A stretch of 64,000 nucleotides of DNA from Chionoecetes opilio (lineage: Eukaryota; Arthropoda; Malacostraca; Decapoda; Majidae). Below, in pieces: positions 1 through 11,139 of the stretch (position 1 is the first letter of the stretch; every line of letters starts with the position of its first letter). The position numbers and the translations under genes are program-made. The notes beneath the pieces were generated by a model. The model was not told the DNA's origin and searched no databases. It saw only the letters and a list, made by a program, of their open reading frames with translations. Location of the stretch: positions 663,083 through 727,082 of the forward strand of contig JACEEZ010023664.1 in assembly GCA_016584305.1 (NCBI GenBank). Direction: 5' to 3'.

Positions 1-405
1 CTGAGACTATTGAACACTTTCTGCTGCCTCCCGCCAGGTGGCAGCATGCTCAGCGGTCGTATTGTTTACATTTGGGCTCACGACACTCATGGTTCACCTG
101 CACAGCCTCTGTTAGTCCCCTGACCCCCACTGCCCCTGGTGCAGGAACGTCTCTTGAGACTATTGAACACTTTCTGCTGCCTCCCGCCAGGTGGCTGCAT
201 GCTCAGCGGACGTAAAAGTCCGCGGCGGGGTAGTTGATATTGTCGGTTGCCGGACAGTAAATACTAGAGTAGGATAAACGTCCGGGGGTGGGTAATGGCA
301 TCGGATTTTTTTTTTTTTTTTTTTTTTTTACTTGCGATTCCCGGACTTTTGCGGTTCCCGGATCAGTACTCCCCCCTATTAGTCCGGGAAATCGAGGTTT
401 GTGTG
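1..405. mobile_element. Family 1 TIR element, copy A (left end cut by window)
   Basis: This is the right part of a non-autonomous DNA element. It ends in the inverted repeat GTCCGGGAAATCGAGGTTTG plus TGTG, followed by TA at 406-407. Copies B (23108-25542) and C (33975-34661) have the matching left end CACACAAACCTCGATTTCCC preceded by TA. The interior is a tandem repeat with a period of about 152 bp (starts near 3 and 155), then a unique tail and a 27-base T run at 303-329. The TIR form and TA duplication point to the Tc1/mariner superfamily, pogo/Tigger side. No transposase is present. Confidence 0.8.
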
Positions 406-444
406 TACATGTAAATTGGATGTTAGGTCATCATTGTTCAAAAT

Positions 445-2779
445 TCAGGGCTTGAACTTCCGTTTCTTCGAACTCCTAGAATGCTCAGCGGCAGGGATGT
501 CTCTCTTCAGAGTCCAACAGTAATCAGCCATCATGACTGCATCCCAGCGTCCCTGATACCTGGTCTCCATCACTTTCATGTCCTGATGGAATCTCTCCCC
601 TTGCTCGTCGCTCATTGATCCCAGATTCGCAGGAAACCTATCCATATGTGAGAATAAGTCATGCATTTTGATGCTCATGTTGCATCTGAGGTTTCTGAAA
701 GCAGTCAGCATATTGGTGACAAGTTCTGTGTAGTTCCTGGCCTTGTTGTTGCCAAGAAAGTTCTTCATGACCAGAACAAAAGCCTTCCACGCTTCCAGTT
801 CCACTTCGTTCATTGAGTTTTCAAACTCTGGATCTCTGATGAGCTGATGGAGTTGAGGACCGTCAAAGATGCCAGCTTTCAACTTCTCCATGGTCAATCC
901 TGGAAAAACGTTGCACAAGTAAGTGAAGCAGCCACCATCCTTGTCCAGAGCTTTGGTGAATTGTTTGATCAAGCCGAGCTTGATGTGCAGCGGTGGGAAA
1001 AGTATCCTGTCTCTGTCCACCAGAGGGTTGTTTATGACGTTCCTTGCTCTGCAAGGCACAAATTCCTCCCGTACAGGCCAGTCCTTCTTCGTGTAATGCT
1101 GAGCTCGGTCCCTACTATCCCACATGCACAAAAAGCACGGGTACTTGGTGAACCCGGACTGTTTGTCCAACAAAAAGTTCACCATCTTCAGGTCAACACA
1201 AATCAACCACTCATGCTGATCATAATGAATTTTCTCCAGCACGTACTTCACCGCTTCATACTTCTCCTTCAGTGTAGTCGAGTGAGCGAGGGGTACAGAG
1301 GCAAACTGGTTGCCGTTGTGCAGCAGAACACATTTCAGCGATCGCTTGCAGCTGTCAATGAACAGTCTCCAATCTTCGGGTTGGTACTGTGGCACTCCAA
1401 GCTTGTGCAGAAGCTGCGCAATATCTGTACAGTACACCAAGTCCTTCTCTTCAGAGAAAAAATGGAGGTACTCTTGATGTCTGTTGCGGTAGAAGATGAT
1501 GCGAGCACTGTCAGAGAGGTTTTTTTCCTTCAATCTGGATGCCAACAGTTCGGCAGTGGACTTTGACAAGCTGAGATCGCGAACTAGATCATTTAGCTCC
1601 TTTTGGGAAAAAGGATGTGGAGCATCATCGTCAAGAACCACTTCTTCTTCTTCATTTTCTTCAACACTGGAGGAATCTTCGTCACTAATGTCAGGAAGTT
1701 CTCCAAAGACAGGTACAGGGAGGTCCCGAAGATACGAGCAGTTAGGTTCCACCTGGCATACTCGTAAAGCAAAATCTCGTATAACGAAACACATAACTAA
1801 TGGTAAAATTTAAAAAAAAAAAAAAAAAAAGGACATGTTTTTCAAGCTAAAATAAACTATAGCAAACACAACAAACACACAGCGTCTATATTACCCACAC
1901 TGTACTACCTATTCTGTAGAAAAAGCATTCTGAAAGAGAAAATAGCACACAAAATAACATAACTGCACATTAATTAAACATAAAACATGCATAACAAGCA
2001 AAAAAGACGTTGTAATGTAGGGGACGCTGCGTGATACAAGAGAAGGTAGTGAAAGTAGCTTAGCGGTCCCAAGGTTGGGGCCCCACACCTGCTAGTTACC
2101 CCTAAAGGTCAGGCCGCGCCATATGCTTAATTACCCTTCAGGTCACGGCTTGCTAGGGGTGACCTCACTGGGGTCAACCAAATCCCCCTTTGTCCAGCCC
2201 AGGAGTGGTAGGGCGTGCATTTTGAACTTGATAATTTTACTCACCCCAGTTTGAATGTCGTAGCATTGGATTTTTGATCTCGTATATTGAAAATAGACCC
2301 TAATTTACACATCTCGTATCATCGGATTCCTCGTATACCAAATGCTCGTATAACGGGACCTCCCTGTACTGGAATTTCATCACAATGAGCTACAGGACGA
2401 CGTGCTGATTCAAGATTAGGATACTTGAGGCTGCTCCGGTTCTTTCTGTTGACCCCAGTCAAATCAATAGCGCAGAAGTAGCAGTCAGTGCCATGGCTTG
2501 TCGGCTCCCTCCAAACCATGGGAATTCCAAACTTCAGACAACTCTTCTTGCCCTTGGTCCAACGACGCAGATACTCGGTGCATGTCTTGCATACCATGTG
2601 TGGCGCCCAAGCTTTATCCTAGTCACCAAGTTTCATACCAAAATAAGTATGGTAAGCACGCTTTATGAAACTTGTGACTGGATTCCTGTTAGGAACAACG
2701 GTGTATTCGCCGCAGATGTAGCAGAATACATCGGGCTTATTTTTTGCAAGATCTTCTGGCCGAATCCATTTCATTCACC
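445..2779 (-). pseudogene. Multicopy protein of unknown function, split by a transposon
   Basis: The minus-strand coding sequence runs from a splice-acceptor-like TTTTCTTTTGCAG near 2779 to a TGA at 445. The N-terminal part has paired cysteines (CYICGE, VCKTC, CYFC) that look zinc binding. The middle is acidic (near 1620-1690), and the C-terminal part carries motifs such as CFLCMWDSR, HIKLGLIKQF and DEQGERFHQD. A TA-flanked element (1716-2366) splits it. Dropping the element and one TA makes the frame run on as DEIPVPVFGELP, so the insertion is secondary. A separate in-frame TAG at 2619-2621 breaks the N-terminal half. I recognise the family as a recurrent uncharacterised protein in arthropod and cnidarian genomes. 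Transposon origin is likely, but I cannot assign catalytic residues. Confidence 0.75.
1716..2366. mobile_element. Family 2 TA-flanked TIR element, copy 1
   Basis: This is a 651-bp element with ends CAGGGAGGTCCCG and CGGGACCTCCCTG, flanked by TA at 1714-1715 and 2367-2368. The inverted repeats extend further in looser form (ATACGAGC against GCTCGTAT). It is non-autonomous: no transposase is visible, and there is an A run near 1812-1830. Sister copies are at 23744-25031 and 30687-31432. The TA duplication and TIR style fit pogo/Tigger-type Tc1/mariner elements. It sits inside the coding sequence at 445-2779. Confidence 0.88.
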
Positions 2780-3256
2780 TGCAAAAGAAAAATACCAGTT
2801 AGTCAAGAATTGGCGCATGTAAACACTTCAGAATTCGTTTATTTAAAGAAATAAGAAAGAATTTTGCATCATAATTCAAGTAGTAGGGAGAAATTAATCA
2901 GTGCTTGGGTAGGGGGTATACCGAGGATCTGTAGCAGCCTCTATGCTACTGCAGTATCCTAGGCACGATGAATCAAGAAAAGGGAGTCTGCCTATCGGAA
3001 AGACGATAGCAGATATCACACAACACCACACAAGGTATCCCAAAGGGGGATGCAGTACTGCAGTGGGTTTAATAAAAAGTGTTCAAGTAAAGAAGTAAAA
3101 GTTGAAGAGGAAGAACAGAGGACTGAGTGTAAAATCCAGGGATCGTGATTCCGAAGAATTCCTAGTTGGTGACATTGTTTCGAACCACACCCTTGGAACT
3201 GTCTGAATTGGTGGAATTATTGGATTAACGTGGAATTATCTATTGCAAGTACTGTC
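2780..3256. other. Unassigned sequence upstream of the split gene
   Basis: There is no convincing coding sequence. If the acceptor at 2779 is real, this stretch is intron or 5' flank of the minus-strand multicopy gene. I see no clear repeat in it. Confidence 0.3.
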
Positions 3257-3739
3257 TGTATAAGGAGCCGATTTCATTACCAGCAAAAAATCCTTTAAAA
3301 TTGGCATTTAAAACACGCCTTCAAAAATTCGGCATAAAAAATCGAACCAGGCATTTTTTTTTTTTTTTTTTTTTTTTTTTGTTCCACTGAAAAATCTGGA
3401 ATCTCTTGCCTGTTGTTATTTTCCACTTTCCAGCCTCTTACATTCTTTCAAAATAGGCAGAACAAGACAATCCCGAACTAATTGGCTCACGACCACTCTT
3501 TTTTCAACCATTTTATTCTCATGGGGGTCTTTAGTGGGTTTAATCAAAAGCGTGGTCATGTATACCCATTTTTGTTGAGGACCATGGCGGTTCCTGATGA
3601 TGGAAAACAAAAAAAAAAAAAAAAACAAAAAGGGATATTTGTGGCGATCCATAAGCTTAACTCTCAATAACGGCAAAATTGATTATGGCATGCGCATCCC
3701 TCGCACGTAGGTGCGGATAAACGAGGTTTCATATATAGA
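3257..3739. mobile_element. Decayed Tigger-like element related to families 3 and 4
   Basis: The right end (near 3713-3735) reads GCGGATAAACGAGGTTT, which matches the TIR of the family 4 element at 32906-33341. The interior (3380-3600) shares the segment with AAATCTGGAA and CCCATTTTTGTTG found at 32800-33430. The left end is diverged, so 3257 is approximate. A T run (3354-3380) and an A run (3608-3624) are embedded. Confidence 0.5.
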
Positions 3740-3893
3740 AAGTACCCGTACATGTAAACAAAAACGTAAAAAAACATCATGTGGCGATAGATCAAAAAGT
3801 TGACCTGATTGAGCAAAATCAATGTGATTTTTGGATTCAGTACATCAAAATTGTCCTAAATCAGCTAAAAAAAAGTTAACAATAAATTTGTTG

Positions 3894-4888
3894 TTAACCA
3901 GTGTAATTTACTTTACTAATTACTTCCAGTTCTTTCGTCAATAGTAGATCTAGTCTTGATGGTTCTTCGCTACCTCTGAATCGTATGTTCTCTTTAATCC
4001 ACTGAGTCATAATGTTATTCATTACCAAATCCAACAATGTACCACCCCATGAGTCTTCTCCTTCAGTATACCATTCTTCCCACAAACTTCTTTGCAGTTA
4101 AAATCTCCCATCAAAATTATGTTCTCACAATTTTCCATCGTATTCTTTAAACATTTGCTTGTGTCTCTTATCATGTCTCCGTACTCTTCTCTCCCCCAGG
4201 AATTTGTCTTAGGTGGAACGTATACGAGTACTAAGTCTCTTATTCTTCCTTTTTTCATCACCATCTCTACCTTCAACACCTCTGCCATACCTTCTCCTTT
4301 TTCCACATTCCCTACTACAGGGGTCCCCAACCCGCAGAGTACCGCGGGCCGCATCGACAAGTCCGAGAGGGCCCGAGGGCCGCACCAATAAAAAACTCTG
4401 AAAACTACATATACAGAACAAAAAATTTCAAAGAATTTATTAATGAGACACCTGGTGACATTTCTGAGCACAAACCATATCAAAATAAGGGGTAATGGAA
4501 TCATAACTTAACCTATCCTAAAACACGCTCTTGAGAAAAAAGATGTTTCAACACACGTTTGGAATGATGGAGGGCCGCACCGATGACCAAAAGGAAATTA
4601 TCTGGCGGGCCGCACGGAATGGCCTCGCGGGCCGCATGTGGCCCGCGGGTTGGGGACCTCTGCCCTACTACCACATCCTTCCTTGTTAACACCATTACAC
4701 CACCTCCCTTTTTCTGATTTCTGTTTCGCCTCCATACATTATATTGACCCTCCCCAACTGGCACATCCTCAGAATCACTCAGCTTCGTTTCTACTAAACC
4801 CAATATGTCTGGTTTCTTGGCTCTCAGGTAATCGTTTACTTCTGTTAATGTTGACACTAGCCCATTTATATTTGTGTACGCTACCCGC
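3894..4888 (-). pseudogene. LINE alpha, apurinic-type endonuclease domain
   Basis: The minus-strand reading starts at the BEL insertion point (4888) with YTNINGL and continues through DILGLVETKL, GGGVMVLTRK and YVPPKTNSW to GDFN and SRLDLLLT. This is the order of an exonuclease/endonuclease/phosphatase domain of a non-LTR retrotransposon. A frameshift lies between about 4030 and 4085. A hAT-type MITE (4318-4662) splits the domain, and the frame resumes exactly (KDVVVG to NVEKGEG) without it. Reading stops at 3894 and I see no reverse transcriptase beyond, so this copy keeps its 5' part and lacks its 3' part, the reverse of usual LINE truncation. Confidence 0.8.
4318..4662. mobile_element. hAT-type MITE
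   Basis: This is a 345-bp element with ends CAGGGGTCCCCAACC and GGTTGGGGACCTCTG (14 of 15 match as inverted repeats). It is flanked by an exact 8-bp duplication, CCCTACTA, at 4310-4317 and 4663-4670. The 8-bp duplication and CAGGGGTCCCCAACC end are typical of hAT (Charlie-like) elements. The GC-rich subterminal parts (GCGGGCCGC) also form inverted repeats. No transposase is present. Confidence 0.93.
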
Positions 4889-5930
4889 TGTGGAAATTTA
4901 TGTCACATACATATATTTAATTTGAGGTCTTACCTATACAAAACCCATCGTCTATCTCATCCCGAAACAATACCCCAACTAGTCAACTAACTAGGATACT
5001 TATCGGTGGATAGTAGGGTTAGAATTGGCTGTAGGTTTTGATTAATACTGCATGTCTTGTTATCCGAAGTGGTCAACGTGATCGAGGCCGCCCGTGAAGG
5101 GCGAAGGTGGAGTTATTGTTATGGGCGTCAGGAGGTTTTCACACCAAGTTATCCACGACGCGGCGAATATAATCAGTGTGTTGTATTTTAACACGTCCTA
5201 TTGATTTAACACTTATATGTACAAAATGAACGTATGTACAAATCTCTTCATTATAATCAGAGAAGAGATGTTAATCCCGTGAGGGCTGGAATGAAACTGA
5301 CTCCCCGGTGGGCGGCCAGGGACCGCTACAAAAACCCAGCCACGTGTACCATTCCCGGTGGCTTTGGCTTGGATCTAATGGGCGGCGGCCAATCACCGGC
5401 TGCCCCAACCAAGGTGCTAATTATTTAAGGTGCAAATGCTTAATATTACTGGGAATGTTCATTTATATTATCCCAGTATTTATCGTTTACTCAAATTAAT
5501 TTAACTAATACCCACCACCACTACAACTATATATACACATATAGTTGGTTGGTTGGTTGGTTATATATACACATATATTCACGCTCGGCTCACAACCGAG
5601 AAGTCCTGGGTTCGATCCCCGGGCGGAGCGAAGATAGATGGGTGGTCTTTCTTAAAACCCGAGCCCCTGTCCACCCAGCAGTGAATGGGTACCGGGTGTT
5701 AGCCGGGGGTTTGTGACCCCCCTCCCGGGGTGGTGGCTTCGGCCAACACTAAGCTGCAGCGGTAGATCACTATGGCTCTGAGGAATTATCCTCTAAACAA
5801 ACAAACAAACAAAACAAACATCCCTACGCACCCCCTTTGATGAGCGGACAATACCTCCCTCACAAGGGGGGGGGAAACAAACCACCACTCTGCCAATTAT
5901 TAAGAGGGTGGTTGGTGGATAATTTCCACA
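4889..5930 (-). repeat. BEL copy 1, 3' LTR carrying a SINE
   Basis: This is the LTR at the 3' side of the minus-strand element. It matches 8732-9493 along its length except for about 277 bp of SINE sequence between 5541 and 5817. The ends are TGTGG and CCACA. Confidence 0.92.
5541..5817 (+). mobile_element. SINE A copy in the BEL LTR
   Basis: This is a tRNA-derived SINE. GGTTCGATCCCCGGG (B box) and the anticodon-arm-like CTCGGCTCACAACCGAG are intact. The tRNA 5' part is replaced by a GGTT repeat and a TATATACACATA stretch. The body ends in CTCTGAGGAATTATCC and an AAAC-repeat tail. ACAT at 5537-5540 and 5818-5821 may be the target duplication. It is absent from the other LTR, which proves it inserted after the BEL element. 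Related copies are at 39807-40060 and, split, at 39089-42550. Confidence 0.85.
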
Positions 5931-6161
5931 ACTGGGGGCCGGCGAAAACTGAAGTTCCGCTTCATGTGACATCACCCCAGGCCACATAGCGCCGGAACAT
6001 TTTAATAGAGGTTTCGGCACTTTGGTCTCTGACTATTTTGAAATTTATAGCCCTGATAGAAGTACAAGTGAATATGCAGACATGTACTTGATCGCGGGGA
6101 GAGTTATCTCCTGGAATTATAATATCCCCAGTATAGTCCTCACCATTGACCTCAATTGGTT

Positions 6162-7919
6162 TTAGGATCTCTCTATCAGCGGGAAGTTCAGGGGGACTGG
6201 ATAGGATAGGAGATAGGAGACTAGTCTACCTTCAGATCTATTAAATTTAATGAAAGATTTGATGTAATATTTGACTGCCTGTATACCATGATGTATCCAA
6301 AATTGACACCTGATATCGGCTAATACTGTAGCCATTCCGCCATGTAATGAGTTCCTATGATATTCTTCCACCAACAATTTAGTAAGATGATGGCGTTTGG
6401 GAATTAGTATGGGATGGCAGGTGGTATTTGGAAGATCAGCTTTCAAATTTCGTCCTCGACACCTAATTATGCCCTCATGATCAAGGTACAGACCTAATAA
6501 TCTAGTCAATTTGTTCCTATGGGGGCTGGCTGAGGCCAATAGCTGATATTCCTCAGGAAATACCTGCTTTTGTATTGTTCTGACCCAAAACTTCAGAGGA
6601 TCAGAGCTATCCCTTTTAATGGATTGGAAGACTAAATTAGTAGTCTCAATTAGTTTGCTCAGTAAGGAAAACCTTTCTATGTCTATCACAGGATCTGGGA
6701 TCAATTCAGGTTCCCTTATTATATCTACAGATATGTCTGACTGAGTGGAAACTTGTATAGGCATATTATTACACTCTTTCAGCCAGGTAGGGCCTTTAAA
6801 CCATAATCCTGTGTTCAATTTGAGGTTATTATTTCCTCGCGACACATTATTATTAGGGTTTTCATTAGTGGCGATGTATTCATTATGAACTGGAATATCA
6901 CTTTCCTCTACTACCTCACTTATTGGTGTGGGCAAGAAAGTGGTTCCAATTCTGGTAATTAATAGGGGTTGTGCATGACTAGGAATACTCTCCTCCTGTT
7001 CGGCTTGGGGAGTATGTGGGATGGGTCCCATTATTACCTTACCACCAGCACTGGTGAACATAGAGACGTTATGTATTTTGATGACCTTCCTTAGGTAACG
7101 CCCGAAATAATCAGCGCCTATTATTAATTGGAAGGGACCATCAACGTCTTTGAAGGTATTACTAACTAGTTTAACACCATTATCCCTCAGCATTTCAGCT
7201 GTGTCTTTTAGTCCATTAACAGTTAAACTAATACCAATATTATTAACTACTACAGCAGCTACCCTACATTTATATCTTCCTAATTGGACTAGGGGTTGAA
7301 CTATGTCATAGGTTTGAGCCTCTGTATTGGCAAAAAAACCTGATATGGCTAAGTTCACTTTATTAATTATGGGTAGTTGTAACAATTCAACTATCTCCCT
7401 GCTTATGAAGGATCTTTGTGCACGACTGTCAAACATTGTCTTTACATTGACTGAATTACCATTGTGGCTCACCTTCAATTCGGCAGTAGGAACGGCTGCT
7501 GAACTACTCTCATTAGTGACTGCCATTTTAACTACTGTAGGGTCCGAGTTATTATAACTGTTAGGACAAAGAGCGATGTTATGAATAGATTGTTTACATT
7601 TCCTACAAGTTCTTACGTTTATAGGGCATGCATTTGAAGCATGTTTACCACGGAGACAGGTTAGGCAATTACCAAGGCTCATTAACCTTTCAACTCTCGT
7701 GGAACAATCTGAATAGATATTACATGTGGAGGGCGGATGTTCCCCCTCACATAAGACACAACTTATTCTTCGTACTTCACTAGAAGTAGCCCTGGATTTG
7801 GGGATTGTATCTATTATTTGAGTAGGTCTTAGTGGTTTACTGGTAGGCTGAGAAGTTTGAATCTTAATTACAGGCTGTTTGATTTGCGTAACTTTAACAG
7901 GCGCAGGATAAATACCCAC
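6162..7919 (-). pseudogene. BEL/Pao Gag zinc knuckles, protease and integrase N-part, fused by deletion
   Basis: One open frame on the minus strand. In order it holds three cysteine-rich knuckles typical of BEL/Pao Gag (starting CVLCEGEHPPSTC), an aspartic protease region, a proline-rich linker, and the H2C2 zinc-binding region that precedes the integrase core (RGRNLKADLP, HRNSLHGGMATVLADIRCQFW). The protease active-site motif reads DSRAQ where the family has D-S/T-G, so the catalytic glycine is lost. An in-frame deletion has removed reverse transcriptase and RNase H between about 6840 and 6990. Integrase stops before its DDE core. The first Met is internal: the frame is open upstream (PPLEFKDPSLVG), so the true product began in Gag. 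Confidence 0.88.
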
Positions 7920-8026
7920 TAACGAGGGATCTTTAAACTCTAAGGGTGGCTGATATAGCTGATTACCCTTAAGTGTAACAATCTTGATCTCCCTGTGGGG
8001 GGTTCCTGCTCAATACCTTGCAAATT

Positions 8027-8359
8027 TTAGATTAAAGAAGCTTTAACTGTTGATGGAATATGAACACACTCCAGTAATCCTTCATATTCAATTACTTTAT
8101 CGAGATATCTTTGACATTCGTGTTCATAATGGGTCACGCAATGGTGAATCATCTCTTTCTCCCCAGCTTGTCTTAATTGAACTTCATATTGGAAGTAAAC
8201 TGCCTCATATTTTTCCCATTGCTCATTTAACAATGGTAGACCTGTCTTTAAATTAATATAATCAATAGGTATTGCCTTAATTGCATCCTCACACTTATTA
8301 TATATTCATGTGAGCATTGCTAATTTAGCCGATAATGAATGCTTAGCTAATTTCGCCAT
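8027..8359 (-). pseudogene. BEL/Pao Gag N-terminal part, broken
   Basis: An ATG at 8357-8359 (MAKLAKHS) opens the likely Gag start. A TGA at 8306-8308 interrupts it, after which the frame reads on through LNEQWEKYEAVYFQ and HYEHECQRYLDKV to a stop near 8027. It is helical and charged, like other BEL Gag N-termini. It is out of frame with the zinc-knuckle frame starting near 7970, so at least one frameshift and one stop break Gag. Confidence 0.7.
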
Positions 8360-8716
8360 GATTTAGTTAATAACTAAGTCAAATAGAATATTAAAGGCAA
8401 GATTACGTCACTAAAAATAATTGCTACCGTAGTTGATAATTAATTATTATATCCTAAGTGCTGGAAGCGCCGTTGGCTGGCCTATCAAGGTGCATAACCA
8501 GGCCTATGACCATCCAGCACTTAACTATTACCACTAAATAAGGCTACGTAACTTCTGACGTTATCTACTACCTGGCGTATGGTAGTTGACCGGCTGTTGA
8601 ATCGTTCCCAACGCCGCGAAACACCTCACCTCTGCTCTCATAACCAGCAATTGTGGTAGGCTCATAATTACGCCTCACAATCGACCACTTTGAATCACAT
8701 GAACATCAATATTTCT

Positions 8717-8730
8717 CACTTGGGGCACCA
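8717..8730 (-). promoter_or_regulatory. Probable primer binding site of BEL copy 1
   Basis: On the minus strand TGGTGCCCCAAGTG starts one base inside the 5' LTR. A TGG start complementary to a tRNA CCA end is expected here. I cannot say which tRNA primes. Confidence 0.65.
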
Positions 8731-8731
8731 A

Positions 8732-9493
8732 TGTGGAAATTTATGTCACATACATATATTTAATTTGAGGTCTTACTTATACAAAACCCATCGTCTATCT
8801 CATCCCGACACAATACCCCAACTAGTCAACTAACTAGGATACTTATCGGTGGATAGTAGGGTTAGAATTGGCTGTAGGTTTTGATTAATACTGCATGTCT
8901 TGTTATCCAAAGTGGTCAACGTGATCGAGGCCGCCCGTGAAGGGCGAAGGTGGAGTTATTGTTATGGGCGTCAGGAGGTTTTCACACCAAGTTATCCACG
9001 ACGCGGCGAATATAATCAGTGTGTTGTATTTTAACACGTCCTATTGATTTAACACTTATATGTACAAAATGAACGTATGTACAAATCTCTTCATTATAAT
9101 CAGAGAAGAGATGTTAATCCCGTGAGGGCTGGAATGAAACTGACTCCCCGGTGGGCGGCCAGGGACCGCTACAAAAACCCAGCCAGGTGTACCATTCCCG
9201 GTGGCTTTGGCTTGGATCTAATGGGCGGCGGCCAATCACCGGCTGCCCCAACCAAGGTGCTAATTATTTAAGGTGCAAATGCTTAATATTACTGGGAATG
9301 TTAATTTATATTATCCCAGTATTTATCATTTACTCAAATTAATTTAACTAATACCCACCACCACTACAACTATATATACACATCCCTACGCACCCCCTTT
9401 GATGAGCGGACAATACCTCCCTCACAAGGGGGGGGGGGAAACAACCACAACTCTACCAATTATTAAGAGGGTGGTTGGTGGATAATTTCCACA
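8732..9493 (-). repeat. BEL copy 1, 5' LTR
   Basis: This 762-bp LTR is the reference copy without the SINE. On the minus strand it starts TGTGGAAATTATCC and ends AAATTTCCACA. It is bounded by the CCCGC duplication at 9494-9498. Confidence 0.92.
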
Positions 9494-9498
9494 CCCGC

Positions 9499-10145
9499 CA
9501 TCCTTTTTCATTTTCCTTTGAACTGTCTTCTCTTACTTTTCTCTTTTAGATACCACTTCTTCAGTTTTTGGTCTAAAACTCTCCAATAGAATTTCTGTTT
9601 TTCCTCTTCTGTTCTCAATTAGTTTTTTTCTTTGGCTTCTTTAAACAGTACATTCAATCTGGCTCTTTCTTCCTCATTCATATCTTTTCTTATCCAAATT
9701 TTCTTATATTCTTCTGTCTTTGCCAATTTCCATGCCTTAGACAATATATCTTGTGCTGTATTTTGTGACCTAAACTTAACTTTAAGTCACAAAAACCTAT
9801 TTTGGGTCACCTCCCTTTGAGGGAGGGGCGGGCCCCTCCCTCCTCATATTTGCCTAACCTATGTATCTCTTCTATTTCTTCTTCTATCTCCGTATTTTCT
9901 TCTACTACTTTAAATATTTCTTTTGCCACTTTCTTTTCTTCCTCTTCTCTTATGTTTTTCTACGGCAGCACTTTTTCTTTGAAACCAAAAATGATGACAC
10001 ATTTCTTTTTGTCCACCGTATCTCTTACTAAATTTACCTTTTGTTTGTGTGTCTCGGAGTGTTCACACGTCAGATATGACTGACATCTCGTATCTTTACC
10101 ATCTATTTTGAAGAAAACTCGCGTTAGACGTGTCTCCGTCTACGC
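9499..10145 (-). pseudogene. LINE alpha, region before the endonuclease
   Basis: The minus-strand frame (with shifts) reads VFFKIDGKDTRCQSYL, DKKKCVIIFGFKEK, EEIEEIHRLGKYEEGGARP, AWKLAKTEEYKKIWIRKDM and WRVLD. This is a charged, coiled-coil-like segment with an RNA-binding-like patch (VIIFGF). It leads straight into the endonuclease once the BEL element is removed, so both may lie on one polyprotein. A roughly 30-bp intrusion near 9780-9830 and several stops show decay. I recognise the WIRKDMNEEER block as a recurrent piece of decapod non-LTR elements, from memory only. Confidence 0.7.
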
Positions 10146-10147
10146 CT

Positions 10148-10362
10148 TTAAAATAATAACAATAATAATAATTAAAAATAAATGATGATAATGATTATAA
10201 TAATAAAAACAACAATAATAATAATAATAATGATAATTTCAATGGTATTAATGATAAAAATAAGTTAATAATAATAATAATAACTTAGAAAAAATAATAA
10301 TAACAATAATAGTGATACTAACAATAATATTGATAACAATAATGATAATAATAAAAATGATA
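10148..10362. repeat. AAT-rich microsatellite
   Basis: Interrupted (AATAAT)n and (AATGAT)n run directly up to the BEL copy 2 target site. Its continuation, GATAATAATGATAATAAT, appears at 22171-22205 on the far side of that element. Confidence 0.9.
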
Positions 10363-10367
10363 ACGAT

Positions 10368-11095
10368 TGTTGAAATTATAGTAATAATTGATGTTAATTC
10401 ACCTTGCTATTAACCCAAGAACTACCTAGACTGCAATGATACCCTATTTAGATGCTAACTAAGGTATACTCAGCAGTGGTAGATGGGTTGATGATTTGAA
10501 GGCTTGATTATTATTTGAGGGAGTGGTGGTAGTCGCTGTAGGGCGCTGATAATTGTGATAGGTGCACGTAATGGCGGCGATGTTGGTAGGCCGAGGCTAA
10601 CTTTCCACAGTTCCTGGTGCGGCACTTACTGTTGTGGTGTTTTTACCACTTCGTCCTTGGTTTAATCGATTGATCGGTTATGCTGGCTCAATCATAGTAA
10701 TATGATGAGCGTGACTACACCTTAAGTGTATAATCAAGAGAGTACTACACCTTAATCGTGTAGGTCTAATGCGTGAATGCTGTCTTGACCGAAAACCCTT
10801 ATCAAGACGGCTGGAGTCATACACGTGTACGTTCCAATAATGTTTACTCCTACATGTGGAAGTTCCAATATTTTCCTCACAATTCTTATATTATGTTCAT
10901 CCTTTGATTAATTTTGGTACTAGTGAATACCACCAGAATTATATTACTATATTTAATGCATCTTAATTTGTACCCAATTCTATAATAATATATACATAGG
11001 TGGAATTTTTACTCATCTCCCTTTTTGACCGGGGAGGCTTATCCCACCATACCATTCTCCCGATTAGAGAGCGGTTTTAGTGGATAATTTCCACA
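10368..11095 (-). repeat. BEL copy 2, 3' LTR
   Basis: This 728-bp sequence runs from TGTTGAAATTATAG to GGATAATTTCCACA. Its outer end (AGTGGATAATTTCCACA) matches the end of the copy 1 LTR, but the rest is different, so the two elements belong to different BEL families. Confidence 0.75.
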
Positions 11096-11139
11096 ACTGC
11101 GGGCCTGGCGAAAAATGAAGGTTTGCTTCAGGTGATTTG

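Larger units (their letters stand above)
4889..9493 (-). mobile_element. BEL/Pao LTR retrotransposon copy 1, internally deleted
   Basis: Direct repeats at 4889-5930 and 8732-9493 both begin TGTGGAAATTTATG and end TTTCCACA. A 5-bp duplication CCCGC flanks the whole (4884-4888 and 9494-9498). Coding is on the minus strand, so 8732-9493 is the 5' LTR. It encodes Gag, an aspartic protease and the start of integrase. Reverse transcriptase, RNase H and the integrase catalytic core are absent, so it cannot move by itself. The LTRs differ at roughly ten positions outside a SINE inserted in the 3' LTR, so the insertion is fairly recent. It sits in LINE alpha, and removing it with one duplication leaves the LINE frame open (GWRVAYTNINGL). 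Confidence 0.92.

Noticed and set aside
847..1566. Plus-strand 239-codon frame
   Set aside because: It is antisense to the minus-strand multicopy protein, which has clear family motifs.
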